Shown here one piece after another: positions 11,001 through 19,643 of a DNA stretch of 64,000 nucleotides; the stretch's first letter is position 1, and every line of letters begins with the position of its first letter. The position numbers and the translations under genes were made by a program. A model generated the notes under the pieces. The model was not told the DNA's origin, searched no databases, and saw only the letters and a list, made by a program, of their open reading frames with translations. This DNA is from Aureibacter tunicatorum (GTDB lineage Bacteria > Bacteroidota > Bacteroidia > Cytophagales > Cyclobacteriaceae). Where the stretch lies: positions 2,046,001-2,110,000 of the forward strand of contig NZ_AP025305.1 of assembly GCF_036492635.1 (NCBI RefSeq), read 5' to 3'.

Positions 11001-14000
11001 ATATCTATGGAACATCTCTTAACTTGGATGTCTTGCCGGATTCGGTTTGCGACAAGCCGGGTGTGGAATGTTATGGAGAAAGCGTTGACGGTTTTAAAAT
11101 CGGTAAAAAGCTGGGAATGTATATGGTTCCTGAAGGGTTCAATACGACTTTTGTTTATTCAAAGGATCATATCGAAAATTATTTGATACCTGATCTTACG
11201 CAGCTTAGAAACAATCTTTTCCATTCTGAAAACTATCAATTGGTATTGACTGATCAGAACGATCCAAAATTCGGGACAAACAATGACGACCCGATTTGGG
11301 GCACGGATGCATCTTCGGAGAATTGGAGAGTTACAGATGCCGCTGATACTTTAGGTAAAAGTTACATATTCCGATCAAGTCATTTGGAGAATAAGTATGA
11401 CTCGGTGAGATGGTATAACCAGCAGATTAGAATCTGGAAAGACGCATTGGGAGAAAATGATCGTGAAAAGTATGAAGCGATAACAAACGGTTCTCCTGAG
11501 AGAAATATATCTTTCAGCGCTGGCAATAGCTATTCGTACACGCATATGAATGATACAATCAACGATTATACGAATGTTTTTGATATGGCGATAAACGAAG
11601 AGGTTGCTTTGGAGATAGGCGCCTCGATTAATGAGACGGGTATTGAAGTCGCTCAATCGCTAACATTCCACCAAGTTTACAACAAGACTTGGGGCGATGT
11701 GTCTGAGAGATCAAAGACGTACGGTTATGAGCTTTATGATGATAATATTGGGGACTTTTTCAGTGTGGATGTATTTGAATCGACTTCTGGGGGCGGTCCG
11801 ATATTTTCGACTGCAGGAGGACAAAGTATGTGTCCTTGGGAAGAAGTTGCTGTGGTGGAATATCCTTGGAAAAAGTATGTGACGGTCATCGATACGGCTT
11901 ATGTAAGAGGCAGCAGTAATAATTATGATGTTGTCATTGATGGAAAATACTATAAGTATGAAATTACAGAGTATCAAGAATGGCAAGGAGAATATATCAC
12001 CGAGCATGTTGGTAAAAACCTTAGCGAAGCTACCATGCGTCGTGAAATTCCTGTTCTTGAAGTCGCTCCTTCAGTTCAACAAAATGTGCCTGATCACGAA
12101 GCCGCTGTATTCAATTTGACTTTAGGAAATGATAGTCAGAGTGGAGATATGCAATGGTATCGTTTGGCGGTGTTGGAAGAAACAAATCCGGATGGAGCGG
12201 TATTGAAGATCGATGGGGTTCCATTGAATAGAGTATATGCTATACCTGGAGGATCGAGTATTGTCAAGGAGCTTACCGTTGAGAAGGGACCTGTGAAAGA
12301 TTCATATGAAGATATTCAGTTAGTGCTTTTCTCTACTTGCGAATATGATAACTGGACAAATGGAGGCGTTTTCAAATCGATTGACACAGTGACTATTTCG
12401 GCGAATTTTATTCCTTCATGCAGTACTGTGGATTTATTGAACCCTGAGGACCAATGGGTGGTGAACACTTCATTTGATGATACTTTGAGAGTTGTGATTG
12501 GTGATTACAATATCAATAATCCTTCGCTGGAAGAGGTTCAGTTTCAATACAAGCCTTCTTCAAGCAGTAGCTGGATAGGTTTGCAATCATACTTTGTTGA
12601 TACTACGGGCATGAATGATGATCGCTTGAAGGAAATTCCGACCAATGCTTCCTATATTATTTATGAGTGGGATATGGCGCAATTGCCGGATGCGAATTAT
12701 GATTTGAGAGCTGTGTCTGTTTGTACGCAAGCTGAAAGCAGTTCGAAGACGTATTCGGGTATTTATGATGATACAAACCCGCATTTGTTTGGGACTCCGC
12801 AGCCAGCAGACGGTATTCTATCGCCAAATGATGATATCGCTGTTCAGTTCAATGAAAATATCGATATAGGCAAATTAAGCTGGGATAATTTTGAAATCAA
12901 GGGAGTGCTTAACGGTTCGAAAATCAGACACCAAGCGAGCGTAGGTTTTGATGGTGTTCAGAATTATATGTTGGTCAAAGATGGTTTTGGACTTGCCAAT
13001 AGAACTTTTACTATAGAGTTCTGGCTGAAGCGAAATAGTCTTGGAGAGCAATGCATTTTCACTGAGGGAGGAAATGCGAGCGAAGGCCTTTATATCGGTT
13101 TCGATGCCAATGATAAATTGGAGATTGGAATTAACGGCGAAGTAGTAAAAACGGATAAAAGTTTTACGGAACAAGACTGGAAGCATTTTGCAATAGTTTA
13201 TGATCAAGCGGAGTCAAAAGCGTCAGTATTGGTAGATGCTGTGTATGAATTGGATGTTGATATTACTGAAAAGTACACTGGCAATGGTGATGTGTATATT
13301 GGTAAAGCCGGGTTCGGAAACTCAAGGCATTTCAATGGATTTATACATGAGTTCAGAATCTGGAGCACAGTTAGAACGCAAGCGAAGATCGCTTCTAAGA
13401 TGAATACATCATTGGGAGGCTCTGAATTTGGATTGTTGGGTAATTGGCCGATGAATGAATCTCGTGGTGATGTTGCTTTGGATAAAGTGCACAGTCGACA
13501 TGGTCAGTTGAATGCTTCTTGGAATGTCGAGCCAAAAGGCAGAGCTTATCAATTCAATGGATCTTCGGATTACTTGGCATTGAATACTGCTAGAGTGCCG
13601 ATGAATGAAGAAATGGATATGACTATTGAATTCTGGTTCAATGGACAGTCTGGCGCGGCTTCTACATTTTTGTCCAATGGCAAAGGCGATGGAACCGATC
13701 AGTCGGAGACTTTATGGTCGATCTCAGCCTCAAGTCAAGGAATGTTTTTCGTGGAAAATGCTGGCTTGAAGTTCCAAGCAACACATCAGAGTTATTTGGA
13801 TGGAAATTGGCATCATTTCGCATTGGTGGTAAACAGATTGGGCAATATTAGCTCTTACATTGATGGAGAATTGCAAACTGCTGATTTGAGCGAAAACTGG
13901 AAAGGCTTTGCGGCTCCAAAACTATGGGTTGGTGCTAGAGGTTGGCTGGATGGATTCACAGAAAACTTTGACAATTATTTCAATGGTCAAATGGATGAAG

Positions 14001-16306
14001 TGCGTATCTGGAACCTTGCCCGCAAGCAGTCTCAAATCAAACAAGATATGATGAATCGCTTGCAAGGTGATGAAATAGGTTTGAAAGTTTACCTTCCATT
14101 CGAGCATTATACAGAAGATGTAGGCGTGTTGGTGCTTACGGAAACAACAGAAAACAAGTCTCAAGAGCTTGTTGAAGTTACAGAGCAAGGAGGGACATTC
14201 TCGGAAGTGCCTGCGAATATCAAGTTGGCTAGACCAGTAGAAAAAGTTAATTTTACTTTTGCGGTAAATGAAGACAAAGTGATCTTGACGCCTACTACAG
14301 ATGCAGGTTTGATAGAGAAAACCATACTTGATATTACTGTGAAGGATGTTTATGATTTGAGAGGCAACAAGCTTCAATCTCCAATTACTTGGACGGCATA
14401 CATTAAGAAAAATCAAGTGGTTTGGGATGCACAGCAATTTGATTTGTCGAAGCATGCGAATGAGGAATTGACATTTAGAGCGAGAGTGATTAATTCTGGA
14501 GGTAGACAAGAAAGTTTCAGTATTGGGAATCTGCCTGAATGGTTGACAGCAACACCACAATCGGGAACTTTGGAGCCTGACAGTCAGCAAGAGATTATTT
14601 TCACAGTCTCTGATGGATTGAATATTGGAAATTACAGCAGAGATATTTATTTGAACACTGACCTTAGCTTTAGCGAAAAGTTATTGATTAATTTGGATGT
14701 GTTTGCTGAGAGACCTGATTGGACTGTCAATCCTGCTGATTTCAATAATAGCATGAGCTTGGTTGGATACTTGAAAGTCGATGGATTGATTTCCACGGAC
14801 GAAAACGACATGATTGCTTCTAAGATTGATGGAGTGCTTACAGGTGTCGGCAACTTGGAATATGTCCCTGAGTATGATCGTTATATGGTATTCTTGGATA
14901 TTTACAGCGATTATATTGTCAATACTAATCAAGATATCGAACTATTAGTATGGGATGCGAGCACAGGCCAGATTTTTGGAGATGTGACGCCTTCCAATTT
15001 GGAATTTGAGCCAGAGACAATGGTTGGGACGCCTTCCGTGCCGGAACTTATCGAGACAAACAATCAAATCGTAGTGGACATGCCGGTGAACAAAGGTTGG
15101 ACATGGCTTTCGTTCAATATGACCAGCGATGAGCTTAAGGATGTGGAGAAGTTGATGAATGACTTGAAGCCTGGTAATGGCGACTTGGTAAGGGATCAAT
15201 ATAATTTCGCGACTTATTATACTTCAGGAGATTATTGGTATGGAGAACTAGGTTATAATTACTATGATTACTATTACCGAAATTCTTTCACTAATTATTC
15301 CATGTATATGTTGAGACTTTCGCATGAGGATACGATCAGGTTTATGGGAGTTCCATTAAGCCCGGACACAGTTGATATTCCTCTGAAGAAAGGGTGGAAT
15401 TGGATATCTTATCTTCCAAATGTCAATATGCCATTGAAAGAAGCGCTTTCGAATCTTGCGCCTTCAGAAGGCGATGTGATCAAAGGTCAAAAGAACTTTG
15501 CGGTGTACGATGACAAGCTGGGCTGGATAGGTAGTCTTAAGACTTTGAAAGTGAGGCATGGATATATGTATAAATCAGCCAAGGATACTCAATTCAGATA
15601 TCCGAAGTCTACCGTTCTGCTTTCAAGACAGAAAGAGGAAGATTCTGATTTCGCTTGCTTGCCTGATCAATGGGAGATAAATGTTCATGATTATGAATAT
15701 CATATGTCGGTGATTGCGAAAGTTGATGAAGATGATCTTTCAGACGTGGATGAGACTTTGCTTCTCGGGGCATTTGAAAACAAGCAAATCAGAGGAGTTG
15801 CAAGGCCGATGTTCAAAGAAGATACAGAAGAATGGATTTACTTTATTTCGTTGTACAGCAATGAGCTTGTGACGGATATGAGTTTAGTGTTGAAAGATTG
15901 TGATACAGAAGACGAGTATTCAGTAAATGAGATTTTGAGTTTCCAAACGAACGGCATAGCAGGTACGCTTGATCAGCCTGTTAATCTGACAATAGGCAGT
16001 AGATTGACAAGCCTTGATGATCAAGAATCGTCGTTCAATGCGTATCCAAATCCATTTGCGAAGTCAGTAGCAATTGAGCTTCCGAAGAATGTTAACGGAA
16101 AAATCACAGTGCTTGTTCACGATCTTGCAGGGCGAAGAATTGCTGAGATTGACACATCGGATTTTAATGGAGATGAACTGGTTTGGGACGGAACGACTGA
16201 TAGTGGAACGGAAGTACCTGCGGGAGTTTACCTGATTTCAGTTACTTCAGGCACCCGAAACTATTCAATCAGAGTAACGAAGATCGCTCCACAGGGAGAA
16301 AAGTAA
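8027..16306 (+). CDS. Giant LamG / T9SS-sorted surface protein, copy 2
   Basis: 2759 residues from the ATG at 8027, chosen because a clean signal peptide starts there (MKKVLSILFS...ASAQ); the GTG at 8006 would add seven uncharged or hydrophobic residues and overlap the previous stop. Domains in order: FN3-like segment (about 100-170), carboxypeptidase-regulatory-like domain (from about 184), LamG 1 (about 214-375), a further regulatory-like domain (about 490-550), long beta-rich middle, LamG 2 (from about 1638) and LamG 3 (about 1840-2030), GWxW-containing repeats, and a T9SS type A sorting domain from NAYPNPF (about 2670). Copy 1 aligns to codon 532 onward without net insertion or deletion to the stop. 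Likely a cell-surface adhesin; ligand unknown. Confidence 0.92.
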   Translation: MKKVLSILFSILLLTQWASAQIENHKAVPFLGSGAVQKEAGVGNPVEVVFQVGSPINISHRSVANNSEQLSVRFPWDVLYLNYTFDGNSLFVSKGYFSDRVFLRWNPVANIDNITGYKIFRKELGSLEDSVIVKNLSKDDLDWEDEFANSGVLYKYTVHAIGVHESQAAYMTYIEGIGYRTTSATITGRIAYEGGQAVKGVTVLAESEADFSGTSLSFDGNDFLLHDSLDILQSTQSSLTVEAWMDLDESSFTGSVFDYDGIKIDYDGTNKKLKIKQDGSDVSSYDFGRKNLQGVYVDGFAHFAVVFDQDSLWYYLQGELLDSAKLNSTLSISTEQDLKIGSGIKGYIDEFKIWSKPLDSITISQDYNRYISGGENGLIAYYRMNEGYGDFVYDLSHTGLVFNENHLKRLGATWSDVIPSPKTDLGIRGITDENGNYIISGIPYNGSGSTYTVTPLFEQHSFEPSEKILFLGGNETVINNVDFKDISSFKVTGTVKYKNTSCYAEGVFVLIDGEIVTKDGQPVMTDATGFFELDVPIGYHFITVEKNGHVFSAGRFPSDENEKWNFQEPLPPISFIDSTLVKVVGRVVGGTREGNKLANLGRSTNNIGQAEITFKSQQNNGCSINKVVTDSNTGEYEVLLPPMNYIVEGLSVINDPSIKFGTLDLLNLTRIVPETVIIDTVKNETTGAIISIDSTSYHVRNDYIYRKEPIITVKNTDGSEFSGETSISYDQPRIGQSPLTHTIDLKATPFLYPVFESTNQYTADIRVFETYVNADNPILVDSVPVTDGKVTINNNLAEIQYEEADLNNGLYRYTFTGGVPNTLTNANVEEYSYTQTFEIGVETAKKSITWDVNGEIYRGYVFGGKPNGNNFVTTGPELVDMVLRDPPGSGSYAYIEKGTSDTYYESWTFEGGSTLDLEKKIRLGTTITAGLGVLTKTEVVNDLKLGFEMTMTGGGGHSLETTITFTDTYQTSDGPELVGEAGDLFIGKSMNYIYGTSLNLDVLPDSVCDKPGVECYGESVDGFKIGKKLGMYMVPEGFNTTFVYSKDHIENYLIPDLTQLRNNLFHSENYQLVLTDQNDPKFGTNNDDPIWGTDASSENWRVTDAADTLGKSYIFRSSHLENKYDSVRWYNQQIRIWKDALGENDREKYEAITNGSPERNISFSAGNSYSYTHMNDTINDYTNVFDMAINEEVALEIGASINETGIEVAQSLTFHQVYNKTWGDVSERSKTYGYELYDDNIGDFFSVDVFESTSGGGPIFSTAGGQSMCPWEEVAVVEYPWKKYVTVIDTAYVRGSSNNYDVVIDGKYYKYEITEYQEWQGEYITEHVGKNLSEATMRREIPVLEVAPSVQQNVPDHEAAVFNLTLGNDSQSGDMQWYRLAVLEETNPDGAVLKIDGVPLNRVYAIPGGSSIVKELTVEKGPVKDSYEDIQLVLFSTCEYDNWTNGGVFKSIDTVTISANFIPSCSTVDLLNPEDQWVVNTSFDDTLRVVIGDYNINNPSLEEVQFQYKPSSSSSWIGLQSYFVDTTGMNDDRLKEIPTNASYIIYEWDMAQLPDANYDLRAVSVCTQAESSSKTYSGIYDDTNPHLFGTPQPADGILSPNDDIAVQFNENIDIGKLSWDNFEIKGVLNGSKIRHQASVGFDGVQNYMLVKDGFGLANRTFTIEFWLKRNSLGEQCIFTEGGNASEGLYIGFDANDKLEIGINGEVVKTDKSFTEQDWKHFAIVYDQAESKASVLVDAVYELDVDITEKYTGNGDVYIGKAGFGNSRHFNGFIHEFRIWSTVRTQAKIASKMNTSLGGSEFGLLGNWPMNESRGDVALDKVHSRHGQLNASWNVEPKGRAYQFNGSSDYLALNTARVPMNEEMDMTIEFWFNGQSGAASTFLSNGKGDGTDQSETLWSISASSQGMFFVENAGLKFQATHQSYLDGNWHHFALVVNRLGNISSYIDGELQTADLSENWKGFAAPKLWVGARGWLDGFTENFDNYFNGQMDEVRIWNLARKQSQIKQDMMNRLQGDEIGLKVYLPFEHYTEDVGVLVLTETTENKSQELVEVTEQGGTFSEVPANIKLARPVEKVNFTFAVNEDKVILTPTTDAGLIEKTILDITVKDVYDLRGNKLQSPITWTAYIKKNQVVWDAQQFDLSKHANEELTFRARVINSGGRQESFSIGNLPEWLTATPQSGTLEPDSQQEIIFTVSDGLNIGNYSRDIYLNTDLSFSEKLLINLDVFAERPDWTVNPADFNNSMSLVGYLKVDGLISTDENDMIASKIDGVLTGVGNLEYVPEYDRYMVFLDIYSDYIVNTNQDIELLVWDASTGQIFGDVTPSNLEFEPETMVGTPSVPELIETNNQIVVDMPVNKGWTWLSFNMTSDELKDVEKLMNDLKPGNGDLVRDQYNFATYYTSGDYWYGELGYNYYDYYYRNSFTNYSMYMLRLSHEDTIRFMGVPLSPDTVDIPLKKGWNWISYLPNVNMPLKEALSNLAPSEGDVIKGQKNFAVYDDKLGWIGSLKTLKVRHGYMYKSAKDTQFRYPKSTVLLSRQKEEDSDFACLPDQWEINVHDYEYHMSVIAKVDEDDLSDVDETLLLGAFENKQIRGVARPMFKEDTEEWIYFISLYSNELVTDMSLVLKDCDTEDEYSVNEILSFQTNGIAGTLDQPVNLTIGSRLTSLDDQESSFNAYPNPFAKSVAIELPKNVNGKITVLVHDLAGRRIAEIDTSDFNGDELVWDGTTDSGTEVPAGVYLISVTSGTRNYSIRVTKIAPQGEK
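12820..13024 (+). repeat. Near-identical paralog patch, copy 2 (partner 3201-3405)
   Basis: Partner of the 3201-3405 patch at a constant offset of 9619 bases. The same offset holds at codon 1 of the visible copy 1, at the identical stretch 6061-6114 / 15680-15733 and at both stop codons. Confidence 0.75.
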
Positions 16307-16329
16307 AATCGACTAAAATAATAATTGAA

Positions 16330-16360
16330 AAGCCTCTGGATTAATTCAGGGGCTTTTTTG
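16330..16360 (+). terminator. Terminator of giant gene 2, probably bidirectional
   Basis: Nine-pair stem AAGCCTCTG/CAGGGGCTT (one G-T pair) with an 8-nt loop and a T run. It separates two convergent genes; the opposite strand has a shorter T run and may terminate the minus-strand gene ending at 16362. Confidence 0.85.
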
Positions 16361-16361
16361 T

Positions 16362-18758
16362 TTAGAACAAATACTTTCTAAAAATGGCATGCGATTTAGG
16401 GTTGGAGATGACTTCTTCCAAGTCGACGCTGGATGTCATATGCCATTTTCTTCTTGGAAGTCCATGTTCTTCCCTGATTTTGTTTTCAATTTCTTCGATG
16501 ACATAATGCTCTTCATTATTGCTCCAAGGGAAGAGTTCAGGATCATTTTGATAATGTTCAAGAAAGATGCTTTTTCTTGATTCTCCTCTGTGATAACCTT
16601 TTACATGACCTGCTTCATGCCCTAGAGTGATAAAGTTGGGGCATAAGACAAAGTTTCCACTAGGGGGAAGGTACAGTCCGTTTTTTGCAAAGACATCATC
16701 ATCGGGCTTTCTTGATCGACTGTGGTGAGTATAGTCCTTTGCGAAGTCCCATTGTTCGCCTCTCAGAACAGAGAGCTCTGACCAAGGAACCACTAAGCGA
16801 ACCATACCACTGGAACCACGTGTGGCAAATACGTCGACAAAAAGATTGTCTTTTGAAAACTCCCCCAATGGCTTGGGCTCTTGATCAGTAGTTCTGTATG
16901 ATATCGCCGAATCGCATGAGTCTTTCATTACCTTAGATACAGGAATGACAACCATTGGCCTTGAGTAATTATTTAGTATGGAGCACATTAGCTTTCTTCC
17001 TGTAGGTCTGCTAAGCAATCTTAACACTGAGCTAGCTACCATGGGCTGGAAGTTATTATGTCGGCTTGATTTTAATTCGGTCCCGTTCATATACTCACCT
17101 ACCAAACCGTAGCTTTGTTGATCTGAAATCATTTGCCAAGCCATGGAAATGTCTTCTTGTTCTGTTTTTGACAAGGATTCCCAGTCCGGTACCCAAGGAG
17201 AGTACTGTCGATTCATTACGTGTTTGACAAGTTGAATGTGTTCTTTGTGAATGGTTTCCAAAAGCAAAAACAAACTTTTGTGATACAGAGGCATGAATCT
17301 AAAACTCATGATGGGGCAACGACGATGCCATGAGTAAATATCATGTTCGAGAAGATCTAGAAGTTCAAATCTTCGTGATGTAGCATTCTTGTTGCTGAGC
17401 ATTAATCGCTCTATAAGATTTGATCTTTCTGTTTCCGATTCACTTTGTCTTTCCAGTTTTTTTAATTGTTGAAAATCATCTTCGGCAGCTTCTCTTTCAA
17501 ATTCATATTCTTGAAGACGTGATTCAATAAGCACTAATTCAGGTATGAGTTGCCTTCGAGAATCAAAATTTTGAGAATTTTCCGCTTTCATTTTTTCTTG
17601 AAATTGCCCCAAAGTGAGGATTTTCATGTAAGCAGATGCGTCAAACAATGCCGAGTATAGTTCTCTTTCCGTCAATTCTTCAAAATCATGATCAGGTTTT
17701 TCGCTCGTTTTAGCGACTTCCACGGCTTTTTCTAAATCCATGGTTTCATCGACTGTCGAGGAGTGATGTAGTGGAGTTTTCATATGGTATTTGTCTGAAA
17801 ACTTATATTCTAGCCTGTGCGCCCATAATTCCGGTTCGTTCATCCAAGGATAAGTCATATGCTTACCGTATTTGTACATGTGTACACTGCCCAAGTCGGC
17901 TGGAGGTTCTTTGAAGGGAAGAATTCCTTTGTAAACAAAATATTGCTCATGAAGCCCTAATAAGTCGTAATAAACGGGGTCAAGATTGGATGTGTTTTCC
18001 ACATCGTCACGCATCAGCAAGGCTTCGTCCACTCTATCCATCATAAGATGAATGCGTTGCCCTTTTTTGGATATTCGAGTGAAATAAAGCATGGTTTTCA
18101 GTCTTACGTCTCTTATCCATTGGGCAAGCTCTAGCGCAGTATGTTCTTGCGTGAGAGGTGGCATTTGCTCCTGAAGCCACATGCCGAAGCAATCCACCGA
18201 GCTCATTTTTCTAGGATTTGACTCTTTGACGACAATTTTGCCCTCATTAATTTTCAAGTATTTGATAATGTCGTCGAGGAAGATAGGCATATCATCGCTT
18301 CCGCAAAGACTTCTGAAGTGCGGAGCAACAGCTTGTTGAGTCCATTGAGTACCGATGACTAAATCTCCTGGTTTGTAGCTTTTGCTCATATTTTCATAGT
18401 CAGGAAACGACATGAACAATTGCGTCTTCAAATCTTCTAAAGTAGTATTCGCATCTACTCTGATTGTAGTCTCGGGATCTGTCATGGCGGATTCAATCAC
18501 AGAAATAAGCCATTCTCTTTCAGTAGAATCTGAAATTTTATCAATTCGACAGACCAAATGATCTGGCAGTTGAGTGTAATATTCTATAGGACTTGCGGAG
18601 CCTTTGCCTGAGTAGACAAATCTTTGTATGGGTTTTTGAAGGATGCTTTGAAGGGCTTTGGCTTGGGTAGTTTCTGCTCTTAAATCACAGATGGAGGCCG
18701 AACCATTGGATAGAGATTTCTTCTCAAGCTTTTTTAGTTGCAAACCATATGATTTCAT
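16362..18758 (-). CDS. Putative effector with C-terminal M91-like zinc metallopeptidase domain
   Basis: 798 residues, no signal peptide. The C-terminal domain carries a zincin motif HEAGH (H714, E715, H718) followed by KGYHRGE and then an EEIENKIREEHGLPRR segment, a pattern I associate with the Peptidase_M91 / NleD-like effector family, where HExxH and a downstream Glu bind zinc. The N-terminus (DLRAETTQAKALQ, then PIQR, about residues 25-45) resembles leader regions of extracellular-contractile-injection-associated toxins in Bacteroidota; this is from memory and needs a profile search. The middle (about 380-480) is helical and charged. The family points to a protease acting on another cell; target unknown. 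It stands alone and converges on giant gene 2. Confidence is high for the metallopeptidase, lower for the effector role. Confidence 0.65.
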   Translation of the reverse strand: MKSYGLQLKKLEKKSLSNGSASICDLRAETTQAKALQSILQKPIQRFVYSGKGSASPIEYYTQLPDHLVCRIDKISDSTEREWLISVIESAMTDPETTIRVDANTTLEDLKTQLFMSFPDYENMSKSYKPGDLVIGTQWTQQAVAPHFRSLCGSDDMPIFLDDIIKYLKINEGKIVVKESNPRKMSSVDCFGMWLQEQMPPLTQEHTALELAQWIRDVRLKTMLYFTRISKKGQRIHLMMDRVDEALLMRDDVENTSNLDPVYYDLLGLHEQYFVYKGILPFKEPPADLGSVHMYKYGKHMTYPWMNEPELWAHRLEYKFSDKYHMKTPLHHSSTVDETMDLEKAVEVAKTSEKPDHDFEELTERELYSALFDASAYMKILTLGQFQEKMKAENSQNFDSRRQLIPELVLIESRLQEYEFEREAAEDDFQQLKKLERQSESETERSNLIERLMLSNKNATSRRFELLDLLEHDIYSWHRRCPIMSFRFMPLYHKSLFLLLETIHKEHIQLVKHVMNRQYSPWVPDWESLSKTEQEDISMAWQMISDQQSYGLVGEYMNGTELKSSRHNNFQPMVASSVLRLLSRPTGRKLMCSILNNYSRPMVVIPVSKVMKDSCDSAISYRTTDQEPKPLGEFSKDNLFVDVFATRGSSGMVRLVVPWSELSVLRGEQWDFAKDYTHHSRSRKPDDDVFAKNGLYLPPSGNFVLCPNFITLGHEAGHVKGYHRGESRKSIFLEHYQNDPELFPWSNNEEHYVIEEIENKIREEHGLPRRKWHMTSSVDLEEVISNPKSHAIFRKYLF

Positions 18759-18899
18759 GGAAGACTAGCCTTTGTAATTTTTAATAATAAAAAGGATTTG
18801 CCGTGTATTAATGTTATAAATAATCTTTATTTGATTAAATGGTTTGGTTGCGATTCGTATAATTATTTGGCTAAGAAAATTATGGATTTTATGAGCCGT

Positions 18900-19295
18900 T
18901 TAAAAAGAAGTGTATAGTGAGCTGAACTGATCTTTTTGAATTTTTTTCCATTGATGGTATTGATCTTGATCTAGGATTTCTCTTAGCTCGGTAGTTAGTT
19001 TTTTATGCAATGATTTTTTCTTTTTATTGTCATTGGTTTGAGGGCTTTGTATCAACAGAAGGTATTGATCATAAAGTATGTCGTTGACTTTGGACTTTTG
19101 CTGGAAGGAGAGTTGCAGTTTTTCCTCAAGCTTTCTTGTGGCTTTGAAAGCTCTTTGAATCGCTGTATGCTTGTGGTGAGGCTTGACTTGGGCTTTAGAA
19201 TTTGAGCAAAAGAAGATTGAAAAAAAGACGATGAGAATTAAAATTTTTTTTGCGGATTTAATTTTTGACCTTGGGGATATTATACTATTCATCAT
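18900..19295 (-). CDS. Small secreted Spy/LTXXQ-like protein
   Basis: 131 residues from the ATG at 19295 (a second ATG follows directly). A longer frame back to 19373 exists, but only this start places a basic stretch and hydrophobic core (KKILILIVFFSIFFCSNSKAQ-type, ending near residue 35) as a signal peptide. The mature part is helical and highly charged (HHKHTAIQRAFKATRKLEEKL, LREILDQDQYHQWKKIQ) with the L..IL...Q...W layout of periplasmic Spy/CpxP-like proteins, which act as chaperones or envelope-stress sensors in enterobacteria. The assignment is by general resemblance only; no conserved partner genes are adjacent. Confidence 0.55.
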   Translation of the reverse strand: MMNSIISPRSKIKSAKKILILIVFFSIFFCSNSKAQVKPHHKHTAIQRAFKATRKLEEKLQLSFQQKSKVNDILYDQYLLLIQSPQTNDNKKKKSLHKKLTTELREILDQDQYHQWKKIQKDQFSSLYTSF

Positions 19296-19589
19296 CTTTT
19301 CCTTTATGTCTAAAATGCTAATAATAAGATAGATGCATAATATGTGCCAGCTGTAAGAAGATGATGTTAGCAAAAGCTTTACCTCTTTGTGAAAAAATGT
19401 CTATCGAATAATTATGGAGTTTGCAAACATCATGAGAGGTAGAGGCCCGAAGTGCCTAAAGTACTCGGGAAGATAATGTGCAGGCGATAGGTGTGTGATA
19501 GCTGATGCATGGATTATGTTACAGCGAAAAATGAAAGCCATGCATGCACTCGAGGTTTAGTCTAGAAATGTTTGTTAGTTATTTGGAAG

Positions 19590-19623
19590 AAAAAGAATAT
19601 AGACTATTTTCTATATTCTTTTT
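19590..19623 (-). terminator. AT-only hairpin terminator after the low-complexity lipoprotein gene
   Basis: A perfect 13-bp inverted repeat AAAAAGAATATAG/CTATATTCTTTTT with an 8-nt loop ends 20 nt downstream of the lipoprotein gene on the minus strand. The stem flanks supply T runs on both strands. Confidence 0.65.
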
Positions 19624-19643
19624 AACGGTTGAAATATTTTTCA

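Noticed and set aside
13922-14590. A 222-codon minus-strand frame inside giant gene 2
   Set aside because: It is antisense to a strongly conserved, T9SS-sorted protein, has no signal or domain, and follows from the codon bias of the plus strand.
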